Source of the DNA: Lachnospiraceae bacterium | Lineage (GTDB): Bacteria > Bacillota_A > Clostridia > Lachnospirales > Lachnospiraceae | DNA: 64,000 nt | Direction: 5' to 3' | Assembly (NCBI GenBank): GCA_009911175.1 | Contig: QXWX01000024.1 | Location: forward strand, 18,122-82,121 | Part shown: positions 8,459 to 18,000 of the stretch, piece by piece | Numbering within the stretch: position 1 is the stretch's first letter | Layout of the letters: each line of letters begins with the position of its first letter | Notes under the pieces: generated by a model | Told to the model about the DNA's origin: nothing | Database searches by the model: none | Seen by the model: only the letters and a program-made list of their open reading frames with translations | Translations under genes and position numbers: made by a program

Positions 8459-8541
8459 TTGGAGAGAACCCCAAGCCCCCACAGCAGAGATTGGAAGGAC
8501 TGTCTCAGGGACAGAAAAAGAATAGAAGCAGAAAATGATAA

Positions 8542-9000
8542 ATGAAATATCACATGCATGTTTTTGAAATGGATTCAGAAGTGAAAAAGGAGAGGAAGAA
8601 ATATATGGGATGGTTATTAAGCGGCATCATGTTTGGTGGAGTGGTCGGTGTTTTTATGACCTGCATCGTCATTGCGGGAGGACGGGGCGATGAGGTCATG
8701 GAGCGTGCCAGGATGGAATCGGAGTGGAAGAAACGGGACACCGGGAGTAAGAAAGTGATCCGGTTTGTGGATCGGTTCAACCACAGCCTGTTCTATATTG
8801 AGGACGGGGACCCCATCCAGCTCATCACCAGTAAAGGTGAGCGAAAGTTCTGTATCTGCCACTACCTGGATGACTTGCACGCCAGGATTGATGGGAAAGA
8901 GTGGGCGATGTGGGAGTTTGCCAGACAGATGGCAAAGAACGATGTCATTTACATGCCGCTGAAAATGCGTGTGGAAAAGCGGAAAGGAGGTGCTGCGTAA
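8542..9000 (+). CDS. Small single-pass membrane protein
   Basis: The 152-residue protein, unrecognised, has one clear transmembrane segment (GWLLSGIMFGGVVGVFMTC, about residues 23-41) and a soluble C-terminal part of about 105 residues with GSKKVIRFVDRFNHSLFYI and HYLDDLHARIDGKEW. ATG 8605, directly before the membrane segment and behind AGGAGAGG, is a plausible alternative start giving 131 residues. The stop codon overlaps the start of the 26-residue peptide at 9000, so the genes are coupled. Its place before MobC suggests an element-specific envelope or entry-exclusion type function, but nothing proves it. Confidence 0.6.
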   Translation: MKYHMHVFEMDSEVKKERKKYMGWLLSGIMFGGVVGVFMTCIVIAGGRGDEVMERARMESEWKKRDTGSKKVIRFVDRFNHSLFYIEDGDPIQLITSKGERKFCICHYLDDLHARIDGKEWAMWEFARQMAKNDVIYMPLKMRVEKRKGGAA

Positions 9001-9080
9001 TGAAGAAAAGATATCTGGCAGGAATGATCGCCTGCGCTATTTTAACAGGCTGTTTGATCTGGAAAAGGAGACGTGGTTAA
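9000..9080 (+). CDS. 26-residue membrane or lipoprotein-like peptide
   Basis: A very short ORF starts at ATG 9000, one base inside the stop codon of the previous gene (TAATG), and ends at TAA 9080, two bases before ATG 9083. It reads as a basic start (MKKRYLAG), a hydrophobic core ending in a lipobox-like LTGC, then LIWKRRRG. The ribosome-binding site AAAGGAGG lies at the end of the preceding gene. Such a peptide could be a tiny membrane protein, or a coupling leader between its neighbours. The layout is visible; expression is unproven. Confidence 0.45.
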   Translation: MKKRYLAGMIACAILTGCLIWKRRRG

Positions 9081-9082
9081 GG

Positions 9083-9562
9083 ATGGCGGAAGAAAAAAGC
9101 AAGGCAGTCTATATGGAGTTCTATCGGAAACCTGTGGATAGGCATGAATTGTATGATCCCATGTTTCCGGGAGAAAAGTGGCAGGTGCAGGTGGAAAAGA
9201 TCGTGGAGCTGTCGAAAGAAGAATACTTGTTTTTTACGGAGGAATTGTATGGATATTATCCGTTTATCTATGACAATGCCGGATATATGTATTTTGATGA
9301 TGAAAAAGGCTGTGCCCACAGTATCCTGGTCACCACACTGGAAAGACAGGAGGGGATCCTGGTACAGGCGGAAGGCTTTTCCTATGTCCGTTATGGCGCG
9401 TATGTCCCGGACTGTAGTGTGCTGGTGCTTTCCGGGATCCCGGTGGAGAGCCATGTACCAGGGATCAGAGTCCCGAAACAGCCGGCCATGATACCGGATC
9501 CGCAGAGCAGGAAGAAAAATAAAACATTGAAAAATCATACAAAAGAGAGGGGAGAACGATGA
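9083..9562 (+). CDS. Unrecognised soluble protein upstream of mobC
   Basis: The 159-residue product has no family I can name with confidence. The central part (KIVELSKEEYLFFTEELYGY, then DNAGYMYFDDE and GILVQAEGFSYVRYGAYVPD) looks like a compact alpha/beta domain, followed by a Pro-rich and basic tail. An in-frame ATG at 8969 would extend it into the preceding gene, across the 26-residue ORF; ATG 9083 with AAGGAG upstream fits better. Its last four bases overlap the mobC start (ATGA), so it is in the same transcript as the mobilisation genes. Confidence 0.6.
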   Translation: MAEEKSKAVYMEFYRKPVDRHELYDPMFPGEKWQVQVEKIVELSKEEYLFFTEELYGYYPFIYDNAGYMYFDDEKGCAHSILVTTLERQEGILVQAEGFSYVRYGAYVPDCSVLVLSGIPVESHVPGIRVPKQPAMIPDPQSRKKNKTLKNHTKERGER

Positions 9563-9867
9563 GAAAACGGAATCATGTGATACCTGTCCGGCTGAATGCC
9601 AAGGAGCTGCGGTATCTGGAGGAACAGGTGAAAAAGAGCGGCTTGGCGCGTGAGGAATACCTCCGCACCCTGATCATGGGCGGGGAAGTCCATGCCAAGC
9701 CCTGTGAGCATCACGCAGATCTGCTGCGGAAGATCGCTGGTTTATGCAACAATGCTAACCAGCTTGCCCATGTAGCCAACGCTTCCGGTTCGGCCAGCCC
9801 GGAGAGCCTCCGGGAAATGCTCCAGATCTCAAGGGAAACATGGCAGCTTGTAAAAGAGGAATGGTGA
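9559..9867 (+). CDS. mobC: MobC-type relaxosome accessory protein
   Basis: The 102-residue protein is a ribbon-helix-helix-like DNA-binding partner of the relaxase. The N-terminal half carries the RHH-like strand and helices (HVIPVRLNAKELRYLEEQ then SGLAREEYLRTLI); the C-terminal half has the MobC signature LLRKIAGLCNNANQLAHVAN. It would bind near the transfer origin and help open or bend the nick region. It overlaps the upstream gene and is separated by three bases from the relaxase start, the usual mobC-mobA arrangement. The length is typical for the family. Confidence 0.9.
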   Translation: MRKRNHVIPVRLNAKELRYLEEQVKKSGLAREEYLRTLIMGGEVHAKPCEHHADLLRKIAGLCNNANQLAHVANASGSASPESLREMLQISRETWQLVKEEW

Positions 9868-9870
9868 TCG

Positions 9871-11184
9871 TTGGCATACACCAGTATCATCCCTGTCCAC
9901 CGTCTGGACCGCTCCATCGCCTACATCAAGGATGAAAAGAAAACCACGAAAAGAGAAACGGCTGGTTCCCTGGAAGAAGCAATCTCCTATGCCTTGAACC
10001 GGGAGAAGACGGAGTATACGGTTTTCGAGGACGCCATCGGATGTACCTGTGCTTCCGCCTTTGAGGATATGGTGGCCACCAAGAAACGGTTCCATAAGAT
10101 GGATGGCGTACAGGGCTACCACCTGATCCAAAGTTTTGCAAAAGGGGAGGTGACACCGGAACTGGCTCACCTGATCGGGCAGGAACTGGCAGAGGGGCTT
10201 TTAAAAGGCAGGTTCGAGGCGGTGGTCACGACACATCTGAATACCAGCCATTACCACAACCATATCGTATTCAATTCGGTCAGCATGGAGGATGGCAGGA
10301 AATACCACAGCAACGCAAAAAGCTATTATGAAGAAGTCCGCAAAATATCCGACGCAATCTGTATCAAATATGGCCTGTCCGTAATCCCGGAAAACAGGGG
10401 GAACGGAAAACATTACGCGCAGTGGCAGGCGGAACGGGATGGGAAGCCTACCTGGAGGACAGCGATCCGCATGGATATCCGGGAGGCTGTGCAGGAGAGC
10501 TATACCTGGAAACAGTTCCTGGCACAGATGGAGCAGAGGGGATATGTGTGGAAATGGAACCAGAAATATCCATCGTTAAAGGCTCCGGGCATGGAACGGT
10601 TTGTGCGTCTGAAAAGCCTGGGGAAGAATTATACGGAAGAAGCGATCCAGGAGTGGATCCTGAAGCCGAAGCGGAAAGGACGGAGGCAGCCAGGGAATTG
10701 GCAACAAGACCGAAGCCAAAGCGGAAAAACCGTTTCTTCCCACAAGAAGCTGACAGGGCTTCAGGCGCTGTATTATTCCTATCTTTATCAGATGGGGGCA
10801 CTGAAAAAGCGTCCTCCGAGAGTTTCCTATCTGGTACGGGAGGATATCCGCCATTTAGACAAAAGGATTGCCCAGATGGAGTTCCTGCAAAAGCACGGGA
10901 TTACAACAAGGGAGCAGATTGTTCCGTTCCGTGCGGACAGAGAAATAGAAATGGTATCCCTCTTAAAAGAGCGCAGGAGGTTGTACCGGGCACAGCCGGA
11001 TTCACCAAGGATCAGCGAGATCACGGGGCAGCTTAAGAAACTACGGAAGGAAATCAGGATGTCCGTAGAGATTGAAAACCATTCCAAGGAGATGGAGGAA
11101 CGGATGCGGCAGGCGGAGCAGCAGAAACAGCAGGAAAAAAATCAGAAATTGAGGAGGAATCCAGATGGCAGAAATAGAAAGTGA
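9871..11184 (+). CDS. mobA: MobA/VirD2-type relaxase (MOBP)
   Basis: This 437-residue relaxase would nick the element at oriT and pilot the single strand into the recipient. Motifs seen are the HLIQSF segment (H84) and the metal-binding triad region THLNTSHYHNHIVFNSV, with H122, H127, H129 and H131. The C-terminal half is rich in basic and coiled-coil residues. The start is TTG 9871, three bases after mobC, with AGAGGA upstream. The last 20 bases overlap the next gene. The nic site itself was not recognised; oriT is likely near the mob genes. Confidence 0.92.
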   Translation: MAYTSIIPVHRLDRSIAYIKDEKKTTKRETAGSLEEAISYALNREKTEYTVFEDAIGCTCASAFEDMVATKKRFHKMDGVQGYHLIQSFAKGEVTPELAHLIGQELAEGLLKGRFEAVVTTHLNTSHYHNHIVFNSVSMEDGRKYHSNAKSYYEEVRKISDAICIKYGLSVIPENRGNGKHYAQWQAERDGKPTWRTAIRMDIREAVQESYTWKQFLAQMEQRGYVWKWNQKYPSLKAPGMERFVRLKSLGKNYTEEAIQEWILKPKRKGRRQPGNWQQDRSQSGKTVSSHKKLTGLQALYYSYLYQMGALKKRPPRVSYLVREDIRHLDKRIAQMEFLQKHGITTREQIVPFRADREIEMVSLLKERRRLYRAQPDSPRISEITGQLKKLRKEIRMSVEIENHSKEMEERMRQAEQQKQQEKNQKLRRNPDGRNRK

Positions 11185-12280
11185 AAATATAGACAGAATC
11201 CATGCGGCAGAGACAGAAAGCGCATCAATGGAAAAACAAATGGAATCTATAGACGCCGTATCACCGGATTCAGAAAAGGATCAGGAGCATGCAGGCTATA
11301 CAGGAATCCCTGTTACATATTATCCTATCCGTGAAGACCTGGCACGCAGGGCCAAGGAAATGAACAGTTTCTTTGAATACCAGCCGGGAAGAGCGACGCA
11401 GGAATACCGGCATTGTGTAGACCAGGCTGTGCGGCTTGCGGAACAGCAGAAGGAGAGGGCAGACCCTATTTACCATGAAAAGATAGACAGGCTGGTAGAT
11501 ATGTATGCCCGGAAGCTGGCAGAGAACATGAACAAGGGATATGAGATCGACGCCCGTGTGCCTTCGGTCATGGTTGCGGGTCCTTCTAATTTTCCAACGG
11601 GGAAAAAAGAAAAACAGAATGCCGCAAGCGAAAAGAATCGGGAGGAATGGCGGCAGGTGCAGGGGATCCTGGATCAGATCCGGGGGACAGGAATGGGCGG
11701 GATCCGTTCCGACCATCCCCAGGCCCTCGAACAGCTGGAGCAGAAGCTGGAACGGCTGGAGAGTTCCCAGAAGCTGATGAAGGATGTGAACGCTTTCTAC
11801 CGCAAACACAAGACCCTGGATGGATGCACCCTGTTAGACGGGGAGCGGATCCAACGGCTGAAAGTTTCTATGGAGCAGTCCTGGTATCCGGAACCAAAGC
11901 CCTTTCCATCGTATCTGTTGACGAACAACAGTGCAGAGATCCGGCGGGTAAAAAAGCGCATTGAGGAACTGAAGCAAAATGCGGAAGTTGGTTTTTGCGG
12001 ATGGGAGTTTGAGGGCGGAAAGGCGGTGGCAAACCAGGATGCCGGAAGATTGCAGCTTTTGTTTGAGGAAAAGCCTTCCCCAGAACACCGTGCCCAGCTG
12101 AAAGCCAATGGATTCCGGTGGGCGCCCAAGGCAGGGGTATGGCAGAGGATGCTGAACCGGCAGGCGATCTATGCGGCAGGAAGAATCGGGTTTATCCGCC
12201 CGCTTTCCGGCCAGGCTCCACAGGAGTTACAGCCGAAACCAGAGAAGCAGCCGGAAAAGCAGAAATTGATGCAGCGCTGA
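11165..12280 (+). CDS. Conserved protein following the relaxase (DUF3560-like C-terminus)
   Basis: The 371-residue protein is unrecognised as a whole. Residues 65-230 are helical with coiled-coil character (SDHPQALEQLEQKLERLESS). The C-terminal part (LKANGFRWAPKAGVWQRML near residue 320) resembles a segment found in DUF3560-type element proteins, which replaces or accompanies DNA-processing domains. It overlaps the relaxase by 20 bases and follows GAGGAGG, so it is in the same operon. A role in handling transferred DNA is reasonable but inferred. Confidence 0.6.
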   Translation: MAEIESENIDRIHAAETESASMEKQMESIDAVSPDSEKDQEHAGYTGIPVTYYPIREDLARRAKEMNSFFEYQPGRATQEYRHCVDQAVRLAEQQKERADPIYHEKIDRLVDMYARKLAENMNKGYEIDARVPSVMVAGPSNFPTGKKEKQNAASEKNREEWRQVQGILDQIRGTGMGGIRSDHPQALEQLEQKLERLESSQKLMKDVNAFYRKHKTLDGCTLLDGERIQRLKVSMEQSWYPEPKPFPSYLLTNNSAEIRRVKKRIEELKQNAEVGFCGWEFEGGKAVANQDAGRLQLLFEEKPSPEHRAQLKANGFRWAPKAGVWQRMLNRQAIYAAGRIGFIRPLSGQAPQELQPKPEKQPEKQKLMQR

Positions 12281-12376
12281 CCGGATATTATTTTTCTATG
12301 AGCAGTGTGCAGGAAACCCGCCTATCGCAGGTTTGTGTAGAATACATTTTATGAAACAGAAAGGAGGAAGAGCAAT

Positions 12377-13198
12377 ATGAACTTTGGAGGTGAGGCGGCT
12401 GATCAGGTCGTCCGTTATTCTTTGGAAGGGATCGACCATGGGCTGCGGCTGTCCGGGACCATGGCGAAAAACCTTGCGGTCTTTCTGGCGGCGGTCACGA
12501 GGAACAACCAAAGGAGTTATGGAAAAATCTCCATGTCCCGTATGTTAAGGGAAAACAGGCCGCTGAAATTTTTCACAATCCCATCCAACCGTATCCATGA
12601 GTTCGCAAAAGAAGGAAAAAAGCGTGGTCTTCCCTATGTGGTGATCCGTGACCGGAAGAACCCCAAGCTGTGCGAGCTGATGGTATTTGCGGATGACGCG
12701 GCGAAGGTGAACAGGGTGATGGACCAGATGAACCTGGATTACTTAAAATCGGAGAATGGAGAGGCTGTCCAGGAAACTGTAAGAGAAACGGAAGAAATCC
12801 GTCCGGTTGGAACGCATCAGGAGCCAGAAAACGCATCCCGCCCGGAGCAGGATTCTACAGTAAGGATGGAAACCGTGGAAATGCCAGAGGGAGAGATCCA
12901 GTTCGAACTCAGCGATCTTGAAGAAGATTTCAATGTCAGCGAATTGCCGGGGATGGATGAAGCAGAAATAGGAAATTTTACCCAGGCGCGGGAGGGAAAG
13001 AGTCTGTCCGCACCTTCCTCGCGCAGCAGAGATATTTCTACCGGGCAGGGGGAGGGGAATAAGAAACCCTCTGTACGGAAGGAACTAAATGAGATCAAAA
13101 AAGAAAAGGAGGCAGAGCGGAAACGGAGCCGGAAAGACCGAAGCCGTGGAAACTATCGGGGCACGAAGAAGCGGAAAGGAAAAGAGAAAGGAAGGTGA
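12377..13198 (+). CDS. pcfB: PcfB-family (DUF3801) conjugation protein
   Basis: The 273-residue product matches the PcfB/DUF3801 group through its first 125 residues, including VVRYSLEGIDHGLRLSG, SMSRMLRENRPLKFF and YVVIRDRKNPKLCELMVF. PcfB of the enterococcal pCF10 system works with the coupling protein PcfC in delivering the relaxosome to the mating channel. The remaining 150 residues are acidic then strongly basic and low in complexity, ending in a Lys/Arg-rich tail. Its RBS (AAAGGAGGAAG) is strong, and the next gene begins four bases after the stop. Confidence 0.85.
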   Translation: MNFGGEAADQVVRYSLEGIDHGLRLSGTMAKNLAVFLAAVTRNNQRSYGKISMSRMLRENRPLKFFTIPSNRIHEFAKEGKKRGLPYVVIRDRKNPKLCELMVFADDAAKVNRVMDQMNLDYLKSENGEAVQETVRETEEIRPVGTHQEPENASRPEQDSTVRMETVEMPEGEIQFELSDLEEDFNVSELPGMDEAEIGNFTQAREGKSLSAPSSRSRDISTGQGEGNKKPSVRKELNEIKKEKEAERKRSRKDRSRGNYRGTKKRKGKEKGR

Positions 13199-13202
13199 GG
13201 CT

Positions 13203-14207
13203 ATGGATTTATCACAGTATTTACAGACAGGGGAGGAAAACCAGGCAGAGCCGGAACAGCAGTTATCGAAGGAGGAATATGCTGCCTTAAAGAAGCAGCA
13301 GCGTGAGGAAGTCTGGGGTGCGGTAGACGCTAAAGCACAGGAGGTTTTCCAAAACGGGGAATCTTTGAAAGGATTTCTCAATTTCATGGCGCAGTGCAAA
13401 CCGCAGAAGGCGGCCAACCTGCTGCTCCTGTATGGGCAGAATCCGGAAATCCGCCAGGTCAAGACTTTTGACGGGTGGAAAAAGGAGCATAAGACCCTGC
13501 GCCCGGGTGTCCATGGATACACATTTATTGCGGACCAGAATTATGAAAAGGATGGGGAAATCCGGCAGGGCTATGTGATCACAAGAGCCTATGACATCAG
13601 CCAGATCCGGACGAAGCAGCCGGAACCGCCGGAGCCGAAGCTCATCCAGGTACTGCTGGGTGCCCTTTTGAAAAATTCAGAGACCAAGGTCAGCATTGGG
13701 GATAACCTGCCAGAAAGTGTGCAGGCGCAGTATATCCCCAGGCAGCGGACGATCTTTGCCCGCAACGGTATGAGCGAGGAAGTGACGTTCCATGCCATCA
13801 ACAGGGAAATGGCCTGCGCTGCCATGGATGCCCATGACGGCACTTACAGCCGTGTTTCCGTATCCCCCCAGGCATTCTGCGCCGCCTATGTGGTGGCACA
13901 AAGGTATGGGGTAGAGAATTCGGGTTTTCAGCTTGATAAGGTTTGTGAGATGCAGGAGTATGGCAATAAGGACCCCCAGGAGCTCCGCGCGTTTATTGGA
14001 AATGTAAAAAATGCGGTCTATACCATCTCCCGGCATATCGACCGCAACTTAGGCCAGCCGGAGCAGGAATTTACAGCAGATGAATTTGCGGTAGCGGAAG
14101 GAACCAACGGAGATAAGCGGGGGCAGGAAACGCAGGCACCAGAAGTTCCGGCGGAAAAGGCACAAAAGCAGAAAGGCGGAAAAGCAAAGAAACAGCCGGA
14201 ACGTTAG
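13203..14207 (+). CDS. LtrC/ArdC-like protein without a zincin motif
   Basis: The 334-residue product resembles LtrC/ArdC-type element proteins: an N-terminal region with ANLLLLYGQNPEIRQVKTFD (residues 82-101), and a C-terminal domain in which HAINREMACAAMD and FCAAYVVAQRYGVENSGFQL align with the metallopeptidase-like part of LtrC/ArdC proteins. The usual HExxH-type zinc site is absent, so peptidase activity is unlikely. ArdC proteins protect incoming single strands from restriction; a similar role is possible here. ATG 13203 follows AAGGAAGGTGAGG; an in-frame extension back to 13089 lies wholly inside pcfB and is rejected. Confidence 0.55.
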   Translation: MDLSQYLQTGEENQAEPEQQLSKEEYAALKKQQREEVWGAVDAKAQEVFQNGESLKGFLNFMAQCKPQKAANLLLLYGQNPEIRQVKTFDGWKKEHKTLRPGVHGYTFIADQNYEKDGEIRQGYVITRAYDISQIRTKQPEPPEPKLIQVLLGALLKNSETKVSIGDNLPESVQAQYIPRQRTIFARNGMSEEVTFHAINREMACAAMDAHDGTYSRVSVSPQAFCAAYVVAQRYGVENSGFQLDKVCEMQEYGNKDPQELRAFIGNVKNAVYTISRHIDRNLGQPEQEFTADEFAVAEGTNGDKRGQETQAPEVPAEKAQKQKGGKAKKQPER

Positions 14208-14277
14208 CAATTCACTTGATTATTTTCCTATCTTCCGATAAGATGATGTGAGAGACTGGATAAAGGAGAAACAGGAA

Positions 14278-14510
14278 ATGGCATATAAACGGAGTTATGG
14301 GCGGAGGCAAAGAGAAAATGCAGGCTGAATGAGGAAGATATCCGCATGGCCAAGGAGATGGGGCTGAATCCCAAAAGCCTGATCAAAAACATTCCCAATC
14401 CGAAGGAGCAGTGGAAACTGCCAGTGAAGGAATGGCTCCATGAGATGTATGAGGATAGGCAGCGGAAACAGAAGAAAAAAGCATCCGCCGGAAGGAAGGG
14501 AACTGTATGA
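14278..14510 (+). pseudogene. Small conserved element gene broken by a frameshift
   Basis: A good ribosome-binding site (AAAGGAG, 14262-14268) precedes ATG 14278, which opens MAYKRSYGRRQRE and then meets a stop at once. Near 14315 the coding sense continues in another frame: LNEEDIRMAKEMGLNPKSLI, IPNPKEQWKLPVKEWL, ending TGA 14508-14510, which overlaps the next start as ATGA. The body is clearly protein-like, so one frameshift (an odd base in the AAAGAGAAAATG stretch) separates start and body. Internal ATG 14346 could still give a short product. It may be a real mutation or a sequencing error. Confidence 0.6.
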
Positions 14511-14956
14511 AGATCCTGGTAGACGCCGATGCCTGCCCGGTGGTAACCATTGTGGAAGAGATAGCGGAAAAATATGGGATCCCGGTAATCCTGCTGTGCG
14601 ATACGAACCATGTACTGCGGTCAGAGTACAGTGAGATAAAGATCATCGGAGCTGGGGCAGACGCGGTGGATTTTGCGTTGGTTGGAATCTGCGAAAAAGG
14701 CGACCTGGTGGTCACCCAGGACTATGGCGTGGCGGCTATGATCCTGGGGAAGGGAGCCTATGGCATCCATCAGAGTGGGAAATGGTACACCAATGAAAAT
14801 ATCGACCAGATGTTGATAGAGCGGCATCTCAGCAAAAAAGCACGGCGGTCGAAATCAAAGCATCATATCAAAGGCCCGGCAAAGCGGACTGCGGAGGATG
14901 ATAGACGGTTCAGGGAGTCCCTGGAGCAATTGATCCGGAAAATAAAAAGTGAATAA
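14507..14956 (+). CDS. YaiI/YqxD family protein (UPF0178, DUF188)
   Basis: The 149-residue protein belongs to the YaiI/YqxD group: MKILVDADACPVV at the start, GADAVDFALV and GDLVVTQDYGVAAMIL in the middle. The fold is PIN-like with conserved aspartates, suggesting a nuclease, but the biochemical role of the family is unsettled. The gene is usually chromosomal; here it is coupled (ATGA) to a decayed element gene and followed by a terminator, closing the mobilisation operon. Confidence 0.9.
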   Translation: MKILVDADACPVVTIVEEIAEKYGIPVILLCDTNHVLRSEYSEIKIIGAGADAVDFALVGICEKGDLVVTQDYGVAAMILGKGAYGIHQSGKWYTNENIDQMLIERHLSKKARRSKSKHHIKGPAKRTAEDDRRFRESLEQLIRKIKSE

Positions 14957-14963
14957 ATATTCC

Positions 14964-15003
14964 AAAAGCCACAGATTTAGAGACAGTCTGTGGCTTTTTC
15001 TTT
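14964..15003 (+). terminator. Rho-independent terminator after the yaiI-like gene
   Basis: AAAAGCCACAGA (14964-14975) pairs with TCTGTGGCTTTTT (14987-14999), followed by more T residues. A perfect 12-bp stem with a clear T-tract ends the operon before the giant adhesin gene. Confidence 0.9.
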
Positions 15004-15037
15004 GTTATGAAAAGGTTATAGAAACGAAAGAGAGGTA

Positions 15038-18000
15038 ATGCGTTTGACAAATAGGAAAAGTAGAAGAATCATATCAGGCCTGCTTGCTGCAGTTACGGTC
15101 TTATCGGCGCTCATCCAGCCGGCCGTGACATATGCAGAAGAGCCAGGGCCATCCGCATATGAAGCGGAATACCCGGCGCTGGAAAAAGTGCAGCCGGAAC
15201 TGGCAGAGGATGAGATTGTAACGGCAGGCGATTATGAAGTGGAAGTGGGAAGCGGTTTTGATATACAGAATGATTTCTCCGGTATGGAAATCCCGTCAGA
15301 AAAAGTGACGGTTAGGTTCTATGAAGCGAAAAACCAATCTGGCCAGGATTTCAATGTGGACCAGATGGATACATACAAAGCAATCTACTTTGTAGACCCG
15401 GTCAGTGGCAACCCGTCTTACCATGTCAGCCGGAATATTATTGTAACAGAAAAGACAGAGATATTACCAGACGGAGAAGGTATTCTGGAGGAAAGCGGAA
15501 ACCAGTCCCAGGAATCCGAAGAGGGAGAAGCTGCCCCTGACTCGGATCCTCATCCGGAATGCATGACTGCCACTGAGATGGAAGCAGTCATTGAAGATAT
15601 GGAGCAGGCAGAAGACATCCGGGATGAAGCAGAGCCGATCGCGGAGGATGGCGGCCTGCTTCTGTTTTCCATGGATACGGGGATGAACCGCAGGATGGCA
15701 GCCAGGGCTGCTTCCGGGACCGTATCCTTAGAGACCGGCAGGGAACTTTATTACCCGACCAATTTAGGAAACTATTCCACCAATTACTTTACCGTAAACG
15801 GCAAGATCGCTTATTGCCTGGAATCCCCCAAGGGGACGCCGGGGACAGGGAGTTACGCCGCCCATGTGCTGGAAAACAACCCCAACCTACAGAAGACCCT
15901 CTATTATGGATACGGCGGTGCCGGGGACCAGACAGATCAGTTTATGCCCCAGTTTGACGGCGATTTAAAGTATGTGTTCACCCACATTGCGGCAAGTTAT
16001 TTCTACTGCGGGATCGAGGGCTTTGAGGGATGTACGCTGGCAGACCTGGAAGCCTGTGGCGTTCTGGGGTGGATCAATTACCTTGCGAACCAGCCCATGC
16101 CTCCCAATCCTTACCTGAGCCTGTCAAAGACTTCCTTAAAAGCATCCGGCAGTGGTTCAGAACAAGTGACAGGCACAATTACACTGGAGGGGGATTCCCG
16201 GAACTACATCACCCTGCGTATCCCATCCAATGTGACGTTCCATAACGAAGACAATGGAGACGAGCAGACCGGAGGAACGGTCCGCATTTCCGGCGGTACA
16301 ACGTTTTATTTTTCCGCCCCCATGAGTGTCAGCGGGACATGGAATACCGGAGAAATGAGGGGAACCATCCGGACGGTCTGGAAAGCCCTGGTAGTTTCAA
16401 CCGGGGATGCAAACCAGGATATCGGAAGCTATTATGAGGAAGAGAGCGGCAATTCCGTCAGCTTTTCCGTGCAGTGGATGGATCTTGCCAGAGTCAAGGT
16501 GGTGAAAGTGGATTCCGTTTCCAACACCAGACTGGCGGGAGCCGTGTTCGGAATTTACAGCGATGAAGCATGCCGGAACCTGATCGTGACCATGCCAGCC
16601 ACCAATTCCAATGGGGAGTCCGAGGTGGAGATCACTAAGACCCAGAACACGGTTTATCTGAAAGAGATCACTGCGCCTGTGGGCTACCGCTATAACGCAA
16701 CGGCGTACCGGGTGGCGCTACAGACAAACCAGACCGTTTCCACCACAGTCCCGGATACCGAGCAGTTAGGGAACCTGACCATTTACAAGGAAGGAGAAGC
16801 ATTGACAGGAGCAGCACCCCAGAGTAACGGCGTGGTATTCCAGTATGGAAACCGCAGGCAGAAAGGCGCTGTCTTCAATGTCTATGCCGCCAAGGATATC
16901 AAGACTTCTTATGGGGCAGTGGCATTCAAATCCGGCCAGCTGGTAGCGGAGAACCTGACAACCGGTGAGGACGGTTCCGTCACGGTCAGGAATCTGCACC
17001 TGGGAAGTTACCGGGTGACAGAGGTACAGGCTCCAAAAGGATTCTATAACGCAAAGGAATCGAAGGATGTTGTGATCGCATACGCAGGCCAGATGGCAGA
17101 GGCGGCTTTTTCTGATACCACGTTCCACAATGACCGCCAGAAAGCGGAGGTCAGCATCGTCAAGCTGGACCAGGACACGAAAAATGGATTAGCAGGCGGA
17201 GTGTTTGGCCTATACGCAGGGCAGGAAATAAAAGGCGCTGATGCAAATACTGTCGTAGCCAAGGATACCCTGCTCAACACTGTAACAACAAACGGGGAGG
17301 GGAAGGCTGTTTTTTCAGCGGACCTGCCCATTGGTTTTGATTACTATGTGAAAGAAATCCAGGCACCGGGAAACTACCTGAAATCTTCCGAAGATACCTA
17401 CTCTTTCCGTTTTGAGCCAGCCAATGGCAGTGAAGCAAAAGTATCCTTCTCTTACACATTCACAGATCAGCGTGCGACCGCCACGATCCAGCTCCAGAAA
17501 GTAGACCTGGAGACAGGTGCAAATGTTCCACAGGGGGATGCTTCCCTAGAGCATGCGGTCTATGGGCTCTACGCAAGAAAAGATATCGTCCATCCGGACC
17601 AGAAAAGCGGCGTGCTCTATCAGGCAGGAGAACAGGTAGCAACCTTGACGACAGACCGGGAGGGGAAAGCAAAGATTGAGAATCTCTACATGGGAGAATA
17701 TTTTGTAAAAGAGATCACCCCGCCGGCCGGATATCTGGCAGATGAAACGGAGTATGACATCCTCTGTAGTTATGAAGGGGAAAATACCACTGTGATCGAG
17801 CGAAGCTGTACCTCACCGGAGCAGGTAATCAAGCAGCCTTTCCAGATCGTGAAAGTAGCGGATAATGGGGAAACCGATGCCGGATTGCTTGCGGGAGCGG
17901 GCTTTACCGCCTATCTGGTATCATCGCTTACAACAAAGGAAGATGGGAGTTATGATTTTGATTCCGCAACTCCGGTTGTACTTGGGGCAAACGGGGAAAC

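Noticed and set aside
8969..9082. N-terminal extension of the 9083 gene to ATG 8969
   Set aside because: It would overlap both the previous gene and the 26-residue ORF and lacks its own ribosome-binding site.
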